Source: Heterohyrax brucei (lineage: Eukaryota; Chordata; Mammalia; Hyracoidea; Procaviidae). Taken from it: a DNA stretch of 64,000 nt. Location: assembly GCA_028571685.1 (NCBI GenBank), contig CM053166.1, positions 65,310,111-65,374,110 of the forward strand, written 5' to 3'. Positions 1-10,611 of the stretch are shown one piece after another; within the stretch, counting starts at the first letter, position 1; every line of letters starts with the position of its first letter. The notes below the pieces were generated by a model. It was not told the origin of the DNA. It saw nothing but the letters and a program-made list of their open reading frames with translations, and ran no database searches. The translations under genes and the position numbers were made by a program.

Positions 1-145
1 AAGAAAGGCCTGGTGACCTACTTCTGACAAATCAGACCTTGAAAACCTTACTGAACACAGATCTACTCTGACAAACAGGGGGTCATCAAGAGTCAGGAAT
101 GACCCAATCACAGCTGATGACAACAACAGTTAATCAATGTGTCAT
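1..145 (+). mobile_element. RTE-derived non-autonomous element, 3' part
   Basis: Contains ggcctggtgacctacttctgacaaatcag, followed by a tail gtcaggaatgacccaatcacagctgatgacaacaacag. The same blocks occur at 612-972, 4245-4437 and 21665-22040. The window edge or truncation removes the 5' part. Confidence 0.75.
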
Positions 146-611
146 CATGAAAACAATGATGATTTAATAACTACTAGTCGTTGCGGATAATTACACCAAA
201 GTTACTGAAAATATCTTCAAGCCTAATTGCATTCAAACCCCTGGGAACCCGTGTTTAGTTTATGCTATCAAAAGTAGATTAATTTTTTTTTCCTTTTCAC
301 TAAAAGTCTTTTTGATAACCTTTCCCCTCTGAAACCTAAATACAGTGTGAGACTTTTTGGCTTGTTAACTATTTTTCTCTAAGAGCCTGGACACCACAGT
401 GATTATTTTAGAGAAATCAAAATTTATTTGGATGATTGTAAGTTCGGAAATCCAGAAATGTTCTTGTAACTCTCAGTCACATTACTTTAATAGGTATAAC
501 TCATCCTCTTAGTTCACTGTCACTGGTAACAGAGGAGGGAGGAATTCTGTACAGGACAGAGTCCTCATATCATTTCAATTTTGCTTTGAAATATATGAGA
601 TATGTAACCAG
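146..611. other. No recognised feature
   Basis: A+T-rich intronic sequence with no coding potential or recognised repeat. Confidence 0.5.
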
Positions 612-972
612 TACTGGGGTATGGGGGGTAGTAATGGTTCAGTTGAAGAATCCTTGCCTTCCATGTGAGGGACTTGGATCAATTTCTGGCCAAGGCACTT
701 CAAGCATAGCCCCCACCTATCTATCATTGGAAGTTTGTGTGTTGCTATGATGCTGAACAGGTTTCAGCGAAGCTTCCAGACTAAGACAGACTAGGAAGAA
801 AAGCCTGGCAATCTACTTTTGAAAATTATTCAGCGAAAACCCTGTGGAGTACAATAGTCCGATCTGTAAGTGATCACAGGGATGGCACAGGACTGGGTGG
901 CCTTTTGTTCCATCGTACATGGGGTCACCATGAGTCAGGGCCAACCTGATGGCAGCTAACAGCAACAATAAA
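612..972 (+). mobile_element. Non-autonomous RTE derivative (5' and 3' ends of the LINE joined)
   Basis: The centre (ttccagactaagacagacta, about 777-796) matches, in reverse orientation, the block at the far end of the minus-strand copies at 1355-1783 and 23227-23592. The 3' end reads gatggcagctaacagcaacaa, the tail shared with the full RTE. The body of the LINE, including the reverse transcriptase, is absent. Confidence 0.75.
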
Positions 973-1354
973 ACATGGTAGGTTTATGATAGGACCCTTT
1001 TCCCTTTAGGGAATTTCTCTCACCTACCATTGTTTGCTCAGGTTGATGAGCTGAGGTTTCCTGAAGTGTGGTCACTACTGAGAAGCCAGGCACAAAAGGT
1101 AGACACAGAGAAGGGAAGCAAGCCATAAGTGGGTCCAGAATTTAGAGTTTACTTTGGATCACCTCAAAGTGGGTAATAAACCCAGGAAGGTTGAATAAAT
1201 GTTAAAACAACATAAAATTAAAAGCTAAACAGATGGGTGTGGGGGGTAGCAGCAAGGAATATGAAATGTTTCCCTTGCATCGGAAAGCCTTATCTCTCAC
1301 AGAGCTCAGGCTTCTACATAGAATAGGTCCTCTAACTCTTGGTGACACTGTTTT
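973..1354. other. No recognised feature
   Basis: Intronic sequence without a recognisable repeat or open frame of interest. Confidence 0.45.
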
Positions 1355-1783
1355 CTTGTTGTTGTTAGTTGCCCTTGAGTCACTTCCAATTCATGATGAC
1401 CCAACGTGCAAGAGAAAGAAATGTTGCCTGGTCCTGTGCCATCTTCACGATCATTGCTATGTTTAAGTTCACTGTTGTTGCCATTGTGTCAATCCATTTC
1501 ACTGAGAGCTTACCTTACCTTCACTGTCCCTCATAGGGTCCGGATAATGCATCCAAAGTTAGGTAAACTGAAGTCTTGGGCAAATCTGTGGTCCACACGG
1601 TTTTCATTGGCTAATTTTCAGAAGTAGATCCCAAGGCCTTTCTTTCTAATCTGTCTTAGTCCGGAAACTAAAGAAACCTGTCCATCATGGGTCACCTGCT
1701 GTGTTTGAAATATTGGTGGCATAGCTTCCAGCAGCATGCAAGCTACTGCAGTATGAAAAACTGACAGAAGGATGGTGGCCTAT
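1355..1783 (-). mobile_element. Non-autonomous RTE derivative
   Basis: Begins tgttgttgttagttgcccttgagtc (reverse complement of the RTE 3' tail), passes the conserved block ending in gttgccattgtgtcaatcc, then jumps to the RTE 5' end block containing ttcagaagtagatcc and agcttccagcagcatgcaagc. It has the same architecture as 23227-23592. Confidence 0.8.
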
Positions 1784-1860
1784 TTGTTCAGATTCTTAAT
1801 ATTTCTCAGAATTTCTGGGCTGAATTCTGATAGAATGTTCTCTTAGAAGTAGAGAGCTTA

Positions 1861-1992
1861 AGAAAAACCAAATCCCAAACTCATTGCCATTTAGTCAATA
1901 GTGACCCTATAGGACAGAGTAGAACTGCCACATACAGTTTCCAAGGACCACTTGATGGATTTGAACTTTGAAGCATTTAAGTGGTTAATCAC
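1861..1992 (-). mobile_element. AfroSINE-type SINE, split by an LTR (continues at 2509-2530)
   Basis: The reverse-complement SINE body is visible as ctcattgccatttagtcaat and tataggacagagtagaactgcc. Its head (gtggttaatcac, then actatgacactga after the LTR) is interrupted by the LTR at 1993-2508, so the SINE is older than that LTR. Confidence 0.8.
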
Positions 1993-2508
1993 TGTTGTAG
2001 TCAGCTAGTTCTGCTCTAACAGAAATATCACAAAGTGGTTGGCTTTAACAAAGGAAAGTTTATTCTTACCGGATCCAGTAGGTCACAAGTCCACATTCAG
2101 GGTGCTTGCTCCAAGGGAAGGACTTCCCTTTCTCAGCTCTGGAGGAAAGTTCTTGTGTTATATCAGTCTTTGGTCAGGGAGCATCAGATACAGGAACCTC
2201 AGGTCTGAAGGACACGATCTACTCTGGATGCTGCTCTCTTGACGGTATGAGGTTCCCTGCTTGCTTCCCTCTCTTTTTATCTCCCATAGGATGAAAAGAT
2301 AAAAGGTGGTACAAAGCCACACTCCAGGGAAATTCCCTTAGCAAAGGTATTGCAGTCCCGCCCTAATCCTCTTTCAACACAATCATCCTATCTATTAGCT
2401 ACAGGCAGAGATTAGGATGTATAACAGGAAAATAACAAAATTTTGGGAATGATTGCCCAGTCAGTTGGCTACACACAATTTTAGGAGGAAACAATTCAGT
2501 CCACTACA
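1993..2508 (-). mobile_element. Solo LTR, ERVL-MaLR-like family
   Basis: About 516 bp, with tgt...aca ends. Read on the minus strand it starts near gactgaattgtttcctcc and has aataaactttcctttgttaaagcc (polyadenylation signal region) near its end, shared with LTRs at 6050, 20142, 30623, 45992 and 63220. Flanking 5-bp atcac/accac fits an ERVL-type target duplication with one mismatch. No internal viral genes are present. Confidence 0.8.
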
Positions 2509-2530
2509 ACCACTATGACACTGAAGTTTC

Positions 2531-2815
2531 CAAGCTCTGTTTAAATCATTGGAGAGAATTCCTGGAAGAGGATTAATAAAGAGTTAGCCTGAGCAATGGA
2601 GTTCCAGGGCTTCATTCTGAAAGATCATCCATTCTCCTGCCTCGCCTTCATCCTGGTGGGTTTTCTCCATGCTTAACCTCTGCATTCTGACTACCTGCTT
2701 ATCTTCATTAAAGTCCTGTATTCCCTTGGACTGTGGTGGGACCTATCCTTGAATGGGTAGTTAGCTTCACCTCAAACTTCAAAGGTGAAAAACTGGATTC
2801 AATATCACCTTTGAG
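2531..2815. other. No recognised feature
   Basis: Intronic sequence with no recognised repeat or gene. Confidence 0.45.
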
Positions 2816-3082
2816 AGGCAGTATAATGAAACAGCTAAAAGCATGTCCTTTAGAGTTAAACTGTCTGGGTTAAAATCCTGACTCTGTCCCTTAATAACTG
2901 TTTGACCTGGGGCAAGTTATTTAATCTATTGGTGCCTTCGTTACCTAGCCTACAACAGATGGATAATAATAATTAAGGTACCCACATAACTTCTAAACTA
3001 AGGTGTTTTTTAGAATTAAAATAGTGACATTATTAACTTAATAATTAAATTGAAACTGTCTCAGTCAAACCTGAATGTATGG
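2816..3082 (+). repeat. MIR SINE, interrupted (continues at 3577-3700)
   Basis: gtctgggttaaaatcctgactctgtccc and tttgacctggggcaagttatttaatc match the MIR core. Its 3' half (gagggtcaaatctgtgag to ggctctgtaagtatttgc) follows the LTR at 3577-3700. An extra stretch of about 120 bp precedes the LTR. Confidence 0.85.
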
Positions 3083-3576
3083 TGTCTTAGTCATCTAGTG
3101 CTGCTGTAACAGAAATATCACAAGTGGATGGCTTTCAAAAGAGAAATTCTATGCTGTCACAGTCCAGTAGGCTAAAAGGCCAAATGCAAGGCATCCACTC
3201 CGGGGGAAGGCTGTGTCTGTTGACTCTAGAGGCAAGTCCTTGTTGTCAGTCTTCCCCTGGACTGGAAGCTTCTGAGGTGCAGGGACCCTGGGTCCTTTCC
3301 AAAGGATGTACTATGCTCCAGCACTGTTTCTTGGTGGTATGAGGTCCCCAGATTTCCTCTTGCTTTCCTTTCCTTCATATCCCTAGGGATTGCCTCCAAG
3401 CACAACAGTCTTACAGATTGAGTCCTGTTTTACCAACACAAGTTCCACCCATCCTCTCTCATTAACATCACAGAGGCAAGATTTACAGCATTTAGGAACA
3501 TTAGACAATGTCAGGAATCATGGCCTAGTCAAATTGCTACACATACTTTTTGGGGGACACAATTCAATCCATGACC
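3083..3576 (-). mobile_element. Solo LTR, ERVL-MaLR-like family
   Basis: Begins tgtcttagtcatctagtgctgctg and ends acacaattcaatccatgac; about 494 bp. It is flanked by a perfect 5-bp target duplication, tatgg at 3078-3082 and 3577-3581. Confidence 0.85.
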
Positions 3577-3844
3577 TATGGTTACCCTAATAATTACGGT
3601 ACCCAAGTCACGAGGATGTTGAGAGGGTCAAATCTGTGAGAATTGTCTGGTACTTGGTGAGGGCTCTGTAAGTATTTGCTTTATTATTTGTCTCAAAGAT
3701 AACGAACACCTTTTCCCAATTTTTCCATTTCTGTGAGGGGTGGCCTCATCATTTTCTCAGTCTTCCAAGTTAGAGTAGTTGGAGCTATTTTTGACTTCCT
3801 TGTCTTAATCAGTGTCATAGTCATAGCTCCAATAGTTTGCACAC

Positions 3845-3965
3845 TGGGAGTAAGTGGCTGGGGAATTTGCCTTTAGGCAAGTCACTTTCCGTTTCTCAGC
3901 CTGTTTCCACTTCTATCACAGGAGGATAATGGTAAATTCTCTTCTGACACCCAGGACATCATTGC
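3845..3965 (+). repeat. MIR fragment
   Basis: Core ggcaagtcactttccgtttctcagcctgtttccacttctatcacaggagg resembles the MIR core region. Confidence 0.65.
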
Positions 3966-4139
3966 ATTGCCTGGCTCTAGTTTGGTCTCTGGGACCTGAT
4001 ACCTCTTTCTCAAATGCATAATAAACATGTTGCTGGGCTTACAGCCTGTGGAGTGCTTTCCAAACATAAGGTACTTGTCAGATTAAGGGATCAATGGCAA
4101 TGTGCCCTCACCCGAAATTTGGCAATAAGGTGGATCTCT

Positions 4140-4244
4140 GAGTAGGAAACAAGGTTGTTTTTATCACTGTGTCTCTAGCACCTGGTAGAAACTTGGCACT
4201 CAATATGTATTTGCTATACAAATCTGTGAAGGAATTATTCAAGG
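4140..4244 (+). repeat. L2 LINE 3' end fragment
   Basis: tatcactgtgtctctagcacctgg and ggcactcaatatgtatttgct resemble the L2 terminal sequence. Confidence 0.65.
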
Positions 4245-4437
4245 TGAAAGTCTGGACTCAGACTGGGAAGAAGGGCCTGGCAATCTTCTGAAAAATCAGC
4301 CAGTGAGAACCCTGTAAATTGTATTGGACTAATCCACAACTGATCATGGGGATGGTGCAGGATCGGGCAGTGTTTTGTTTTGTTGTACACAGGTTGTCAT
4401 GATTTGGGGGCTAACTCTATAGCAGCTAACAACAACT
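4245..4437 (+). mobile_element. RTE-derived non-autonomous element, 5'-truncated
   Basis: Contains ggaagaagggcctggcaatc and gatcatggggatggtgcagg, and ends ctatagcagctaacaacaact, matching the 3' part of the element at 612-972. Confidence 0.75.
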
Positions 4438-4554
4438 TCCAGGATGTAATGAATTTACCATGGTATATGCCAGCCTGAAGCCCTTAGGGAGCCAATAGAA
4501 GGAGTGGCTTTCTGGTGACACACCTGTGACTTGTGCATTATGACCTTTCACACT

Positions 4555-4780
4555 GGCACAATTAACAGCAATAGGCACTATCCATGGAGTGTTTGCTCTG
4601 TGTCAGCCATGGTGCTCTGTGCCTTACATGTACCGCCTTGGTTTATTCTCACACTTCCATCTGGTGAGTACTGCGATAGCTCCCACTGAGGGGTCCATGC
4701 TCTAGAAGGTTGCAGAATTTACTCAGGTTTTCATATTTACTGGTGGAACCAGTATTCAAACTCATATTTGTTGCAGTCCC
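4555..4780 (-). repeat. MIR SINE
   Basis: gtttgctctgtgtcagccatggtgctctgtgccttacatgtac and ggtggaaccagtattcaaactc are reverse-orientation MIR features. Confidence 0.7.
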
Positions 4781-5299
4781 AAGCCAGGTCAAATTGCCTG
4801 CCTTCTCACTGTGAACCTACAACTTCCTTGTTGAACTTTTTCTCTCTAATACTGCCAGGTGGTCTGTACCTCAAGTGAAGAACTTGGGTCTCACACACTT
4901 CATGTCTCTGGGAAGCCCGAGTATTACTTGGCCTTGGCAGATGCCCCATCTCTTGGATGTGTGTCCTTCCCTTCCCCCTTCCCGTGTCAGCTGTGTGGGT
5001 GTGGCCCCACCCCACTTTTGCTATGTAGCCTCCTTGACCCTATTCTACCTACCCTGCATACATTTGTGGGATGAGCCACTGGCCTCAAGTCATTTTTCTT
5101 CAGAGAAGCAAATTCACAGGCCCTGTCCCAAACCTAGGTAATCAGAACCTCTAGGTCTGAGGCCCAGTGTTCTGTGCATTAACAAGCTCTCCCCACGAGT
5201 CTTGATGCACATTCAAGTTTAACAATCCCAGATAAATATAATAAAGTTTAAACATGCCTCTGAGTCCTGCCAGTTCAACATTTACCCACTACTCTTCTA
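4781..5299. other. No recognised feature
   Basis: Unique-looking intronic sequence; short open frames on both strands carry no recognisable domain. Confidence 0.45.
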
Positions 5300-5520
5300 A
5301 CACTCACTATAATGTGGATCATGACACTTGCCACTTCCTACAGTTACGACTTTTTCTTATGTCCATGTCTTTGGCTAGAATGCTCTTCTCTGGACAATCT
5401 ACCTCTGACATTTTGCTATCTTATCCTTCCACTCCTAGTTCAGGTCACATTTCCTCCAAATAGCTCTCTTGCCTCCTCCAGGCCTCATATTCTTCCCTCT
5501 CTTGGAGCCCCTTCATAAGA
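5300..5520 (+). repeat. L2 LINE fragment
   Basis: ggctagaatgctcttctctgg and agttcaggtcacatttcctccaaatagctc fit the L2 3' region. Confidence 0.6.
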
Positions 5521-6049
5521 AAATACTCGTCTACAGACTGATAGGTGTGCCGCAGCAGGCTTATTAGGAGCATCCTCCCCAACCCAGGCAGCTGGGGGAA
5601 GACCAGAAACCATGCCATTATGTAATGTTGGGAAGGGCAAGGGGCATGATGCAAAGCGAGATCCAGTCTATAGTCTGCTGAGAATGTAAAGGAGCAGCCA
5701 TCCGGAAAGGAGCAGTGATGAGAAGCAGCAGCTGCCCTGGAGAGAGAGAGGTGGACTGTGTAGATGTCTTACAACACCTTAGTTTATATTTTGTGTTGAA
5801 CGATGTTCTTCCAGTACAATAAACATTTCTCTGACTTTAGTTGATCTGAGGAGGTTTCTGATCCTTCTAACTACTGATCCCTGCTTAAGACACAAGCAAA
5901 CAGTTTGCTTTGGAGATATGCATTATTGTGGTAAAGTAGGTGACCATCCTCGCTGAGGAGGTGAGCAATTCCTAACAATGTCGCTCACTGATCAGGGCTA
6001 CTTTCCATCCCTACCTGTGCCTCTTGCTGTAAAATTTTCTGTTGCCGGA
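5521..6049. other. No recognised feature
   Basis: Intronic sequence; a short ga run at about 5741-5750 is the only low-complexity element seen. Confidence 0.45.
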
Positions 6050-6552
6050 TGTCATGAACTGAACGGTGTCCCCCCAAAAACGGGGGAATGATGGCTGGGC
6101 CATCATTCCCAATAGTGAGTGATTTTCATATGCTATACATCCTTCCTAATCTCTGACTGTGACTAACAGATAGGATGAATATGTTAAAAGAGGATTAGGG
6201 TGGTACTGCTACACCCTTGCTCTGGGAGTTTCCCTGGAGTGTGGCTTGCACCACCGGTTATCCTTCCATCCTACGCAAGATAAAAAGAGAGGGAAGCAAG
6301 CAAAGAGTTGAGAGAAGCACTGGGAGAAGAGCATGTCCTTCAGGCCTGAGGTTCCTGTGCCAAGATGCTTCCTGACCACAAACTGATCGACACAAGGACT
6401 TTCCTCCAGAGCTGCTAGAGGGAAAGTCTTTCCCCTGGAGCAGATACCCCGACTGCAGACTTGTAACCTACTTCACTCTAAGAATAAACTTTTCTTTGCT
6501 AAAGCCATCCACTTTGACATTTCTGTCAGAACAGCACTAGCTGACTAAAACA
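6050..6552 (+). mobile_element. Solo LTR, ERVL-MaLR-like family
   Basis: Begins tgtcatgaactgaacggtgtccccc and ends agctgactaaaaca. It contains gggagtttccctggagtgtggcttgcaccacc and aataaacttttctttgctaaagcc. The flanks are ccgga/ccaga, a 5-bp target duplication with one mismatch. Confidence 0.85.
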
Positions 6553-6599
6553 CCAGAGTCCTATGTGGTAGGAATCACACACACCCCTGCCCCACACAC

Positions 6600-6830
6600 T
6601 ACTATTTTAAAGAAAATCTTGGTAAAATACATGTAACATAAAATTTATCATTGGTGACATTTAGTACATTCACAATTTTGTGCAACTGTCATCAACATCT
6701 ATTCCAGAACATTGTCATCACCCTAAAAGGAAATCTTATATCCATTAAACAGTTACCCCCCATTCTCACTCCTCCACCTCTTGGTAACCACTAATCTGTT
6801 TTTACAGCTTTCTTTTTGATGAAGTAGCCA
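6600..6830 (-). repeat. Old L1 3' UTR fragment
   Basis: aaaatacatgtaacataaaatttatcatt and ttggtaaccactaatctg are typical of antisense L1M 3' UTR. Confidence 0.75.
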
Positions 6831-8303
6831 ACATTTCGGTTGACCTTGCTTGTGGAAGTGGAAGCTAGTTTTCCAATCTTATTGGGAAACTCTCCCTTTC
6901 CTTCCTATTTTCTGCTCTACTTTCCTCCATTCTAGGACCCCTGAGGCTTTACCAATGAAGCGTTTTGTGGGCTGCTTATAGATTTTCACTGTGGCAGATG
7001 AGATAATCATTGTGGCAGGCAATTCAGTTGATAGTTTGGGACAAAGGGCAGCTGATGCAGAGTATAACACAGTATTTCACGGTCTGTCATTTCAATTCAG
7101 GTATGCTTAGGCTGGTCATAATTCTTCACTGGGCATTTCATTTTATAGGCTGCTGGTTTTCTCTTTTTCTTTTTTTTTTAATCAAAAGGCTGGAAGCCAA
7201 ATGTTCTGACAACTCGTCTGTGCACCCAAGATCACAGAAATTTTCATAGGAGCTTAATGGCTTCTGCTGTGCAAAGGTCCTGTGCTTCTGAGGCCCAGCT
7301 AGAATTCTATCAGAAAACCCTCCAACCAGCTTCCTGTCTTGGGGAAGGAGGTGAGGGGACATCAAGACTCTTTTTCCTCTACCCCAGCCTTTCCATTGAA
7401 GTTGTACAAGATGTATCAGCCGAGTTCAATGAGAAAATATATATATATATTTTTACAGCAATTTAAATTTGCACAATTGTGAGAGCTGGTTAACCAATGT
7501 CTGTAAAGTCATCATCTCATCTAATGCTGGAGCTTGGAATCCACAGATCAGTCAGTCAGGTAAGGTATAAAGTAGTGGAAAGTAAGAAGAAGCTGGAAGA
7601 CACAAGCATGAAATGGTTCTCCTGAGAACAGACTGGAACCCCTGTCAGTTCTTCTTGCCTCTGTGATAGCATGGATGTGCTGCAGAAACCAGGATCCTTT
7701 GTCATGCAGCTAAACTGTATACACCTGGTCCAAAAATCAGAGAAGCAAAAAAAAAAAAAAATCCAGGAGAGGTAAAGTAGTTGCAGACCTCACTGCTGTC
7801 ACAAACCAAGAAGGTTAGTCAACAGATCAGCAACAACTTTTGTAAGCTTCAAAACAGCCTCTGCCTCCCTTCCAGCCTTCAATTCTCTCAACAGAATTTC
7901 TTTGTGGCCCACCGTAACAGGAAAGGGAATTCTGGAAAGTGTAGTTTGACCTGGGCAAATTGACACATTGCAGATCCATCGCAACACCTTTGGCTTTCTT
8001 TGTCTGTCACATGGTTACTTTTGTCTTCTTCAACCTGACAGAGGTATCTCACTGTACTTTGGAGTCTGTCTTACCCCTGTGTGTGACCTCATTAACCTGA
8101 CACTGGTGCCTACCTGCCCTGGATGCATATTTGGAGTGTGTGTGTGTGTGTGTGTGTGTAGCAGCTTTCAGGTGAGGTGTTCTCTGTCAGACTGACAGAG
8201 TGCAGAGAGCTCAGAGGGAGATGGTGAGCTGGTGATATATTCTCTGGGTACCTTAAAGAAGCTCTTGGCAGGCTAAGTCTTCTTATTTATTCTCTTTATT
8301 TTT
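6831..8303. other. Intronic sequence, mostly unrecognised, with short simple repeats
   Basis: No gene or interspersed repeat is recognised. Simple repeats are an AT tract near 7437-7452, an A run near 7748-7761 and a (TG)n tract at about 8138-8160. Confidence 0.5.
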
Positions 8304-8498
8304 ACTACCCTTAGAAACCTAGTGGTATGGTAACTAAGTGTTGGGCTGCTAACCAAAAGGTCACTAGTTTGAATTCACCAGCTGCTCCTTGGAGACTCTA
8401 TGAGTTACACTACTCTGTCCTATAGGGGTTCTATGAGTCAGAATTGACTTGATGGCAATGGGTTTGGTTTGGTTTGATTTTGGTTTTACTACCCCTAG
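8304..8498 (+). mobile_element. AfroSINE-type SINE, first of a tandem pair
   Basis: The head cctagtggtatggtaactaag is tRNA-like; the tail gagtcagaattgacttgatggcaatgggtttgg matches the RTE 3' end. The flanking motif actaccc(t/c)ta occurs at 8304 and 8488. Confidence 0.88.
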
Positions 8499-8632
8499 GA
8501 ACCCTGGTGGTGCAGTGGTTAAGCACTTTGTTGCTAACTGAAAGGTTGGTAGTTCCAACTCATCAGCCACTCTGTAGTTCTATTTGTCCTACAGGGTGGC
8601 TATGAGTTGGAATCGGCAGTGGGTTTTTGGTT
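8499..8632 (+). mobile_element. AfroSINE-type SINE, second of a tandem pair
   Basis: Starts aaccctggtggtgcagtggttaagcac and ends atgagttggaatcggcagtgggttttt. It is followed by a third copy of the target motif actacccct at 8633, so it inserted into the target duplication of the first. Confidence 0.88.
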
Positions 8633-8819
8633 ACTACCCCTACCTTCCTGTACTCCAGGTGGAGAGAAGAATCGAGGAAAGATAAAAGCAGCCAACTGAA
8701 GCCAACATCCTACAGGATGGATATAAGAATGTTGCTCTCAAAGTCCTGAAGAAAGAAGCTGTAAAGTCCAGAAATGGACTGTGCTATGTGTTGATCCTGA
8801 CAAGGAGGTGCTAATAGTC

Positions 8820-8956
8820 TGTTATGGAATTATGTCCCCCAAAATATGTGTTTAAATCTTAACCCCTGCACCTATGAACATCACCCTCTTTGGGAAGAAG
8901 AGTTTTCTTTTGTTATATTAAAGAGGTCATACACGGGGGGAAGACAGACACCAAAG
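8820..8956 (+). mobile_element. Old MaLR/MLT-like LTR fragment
   Basis: tgttatggaattatgtcccccaaaatatgtg followed by aaatcttaacccctgcacctatgaa resembles the 5' end of MLT-type LTRs. It is cut at 8957 by a mariner element. Confidence 0.65.
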
Positions 8957-9500
8957 TATGAGGTCTGACAATTAAGTTTGCAAACTCATCCTAGAAAATG
9001 TGCTACATACCTCACTGCCGAGTATCACTACAGCCACCTTTGAAGTACTCCTGTTGGGAAGCTATGCACTGATGACCGCATGTAGTACACCCTGCAAAGC
9101 AATTTTGAACTCTTTTTCTGGAATGGCCATCAGAGCTGTTATCATATTACCCTTGATGTCCTGAATGTCATCAAAATGTCTTCCTTTCAATATTTCCTTT
9201 ATCTTCAGGTAGAGGAAAAGGTCATTGGGGGCCAGATCAGGTGAGTAGGGAGGGTGTACTAACACAGTTATTTGTTTACTGGCTAAAAATTCCCTCACAG
9301 ACAGTGCCCTGTGAGCTGGTGCATTGTTGTGATGCAAGAACCATGAGTTGTTGGTAAAAAGTTCAGCTTGTTTTTGTCTAACTTTTTCGTCCAGCCTTTT
9401 CAGCACTTCCAAAGAGTAAACTTGGTTAACTGTTTGTCCAGTTGGTACAAATTCATGATAAACAGTCCCTCTGATATCAAAAAAGTTTTGACTCTTGAGT
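8957..9500 (-). pseudogene. Truncated mariner DNA transposon with transposase remnant
   Basis: Starts at a TA dinucleotide followed by the inverted terminal repeat tgaggtctgacaattaag. A minus-strand frame at 9062-9412 (116 codons) encodes the C-terminal transposase: HHNNAPAHRALSVREFLASK, then YSPDLAPNDLFLYLKIKEIL. In active mariners the first block is HDNA, with a catalytic Asp; here it is Asn, so the copy is dead. The last catalytic Asp (PND) remains. The other terminus is missing: at about 9500 it joins L1 sequence. Confidence 0.9.
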
Positions 9501-10611
9501 CTAGGGTATGTTTCTTGTAAGCAAAATAGATGGATCGTGTCTTTTGATCCAGGCTGTCACTCTCTGCCTCTTTATTGTAGCATTCAGTCTGTTTACATTC
9601 AGTTTAATTATTGTAGGTATGTGTTTAATGCTGTCACGTTGACTCCTTTATTTTTGTGTTGTTGATGCTTTTTTTTTCTCTTAGTATTCTGTTCTGGGTC
9701 ATTTTTATTTATGGGTTTACTTTTCATCTTTTTCAGTGTGGTTTTGTGTTTGTTGAGACTCCTGTCTTACATTTCTTGTTTTGATATGTTGCATTGTTAG
9801 TTTTCTTTGTGGCTACCCTTTGGATCCCCCTTAATGTTCAAAGTTTAAACCAATCTTTAACTTCTGTGTATCTTCTTAATTTCCTCTCCATCTGAAAGGG
9901 TTATAACTACTGTAATATATCCCTATTAATATTGTGATGATGTCATAGTTTTCATGTTAAGATCATTGGTTCCCTTCTTTTAATATTTTAGCTTTGACTG
10001 AACTTCGTGACTTCCCTAGCTGAATAGGATACTGGTTGCTGTGTCCTGCATTGCCTCCTTAAGTATACATTTGTTGTTTTTGTTTCTCTAAACAAAAAGC
10101 TTCTTTCAGGATTTCTTGTAGTTTGGTTTAGTTTTAAAATGTGTCTGAGCTTCTGTTTATCTGCAAATGTCTTAATTTCACCTTTGCATTTGGGAGACAA
10201 TTTTCAGGATGTACAGTTCTTGGTTAGAAGTTTTTTTCCTTCAAGGCTTTGCATATGTCATCCCACTGCCTTCTTACCAGCATGGTTTCTGCCAAGAAGT
10301 CAGATGAAAGCCCATAGGGCTTCCCTTTGTACATTAATTTTAAGTCTTGCTGCCTTTAGGAGCCTATCTTTATGTTTCATTTTATTAAGCTTGATTATAA
10401 TATGTCTTGGTGTCTTTCTCTTGGTCGAGGTTTTGCAGTGTTTGATAAGCATCTTTGATATGTATAGTTTCTTCTTTCATAATTTCAGGGAAGTTTTCTG
10501 TCAGCAACTCTTCAATGACTCTCTCTGGATTTTCAGCTATCCTACTGTGTTCAAGAACTCCAATTATTCGTAGATTATTTTTCTTGATAGAGTCCCGTAT
10601 CTTTCTTTCTT
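9501..10611 (-). mobile_element. L1 fragment: ORF2 start, inter-ORF region and ORF1 C-terminus
   Basis: Minus-strand L1 missing both ends. The left edge corresponds to the start of the ORF2 endonuclease; the right part encodes the ORF1 C-terminus (CKGEIKTFADKQKLRHI at about 10130-10180). Frames are broken. It abuts the poly-T end of the longer L1 at 10612. Confidence 0.85.

Noticed and set aside
8499-8570. tRNA gene
   Set aside because: The tRNA-like head of the SINE has a promoter-like resemblance but no foldable tRNA end; it is part of a repeat.
10139-10573. 144-codon plus-strand frame (and a similar one at 15868-16308)
   Set aside because: Antisense to L1 ORF1; mirror of the coding strand, not a gene.
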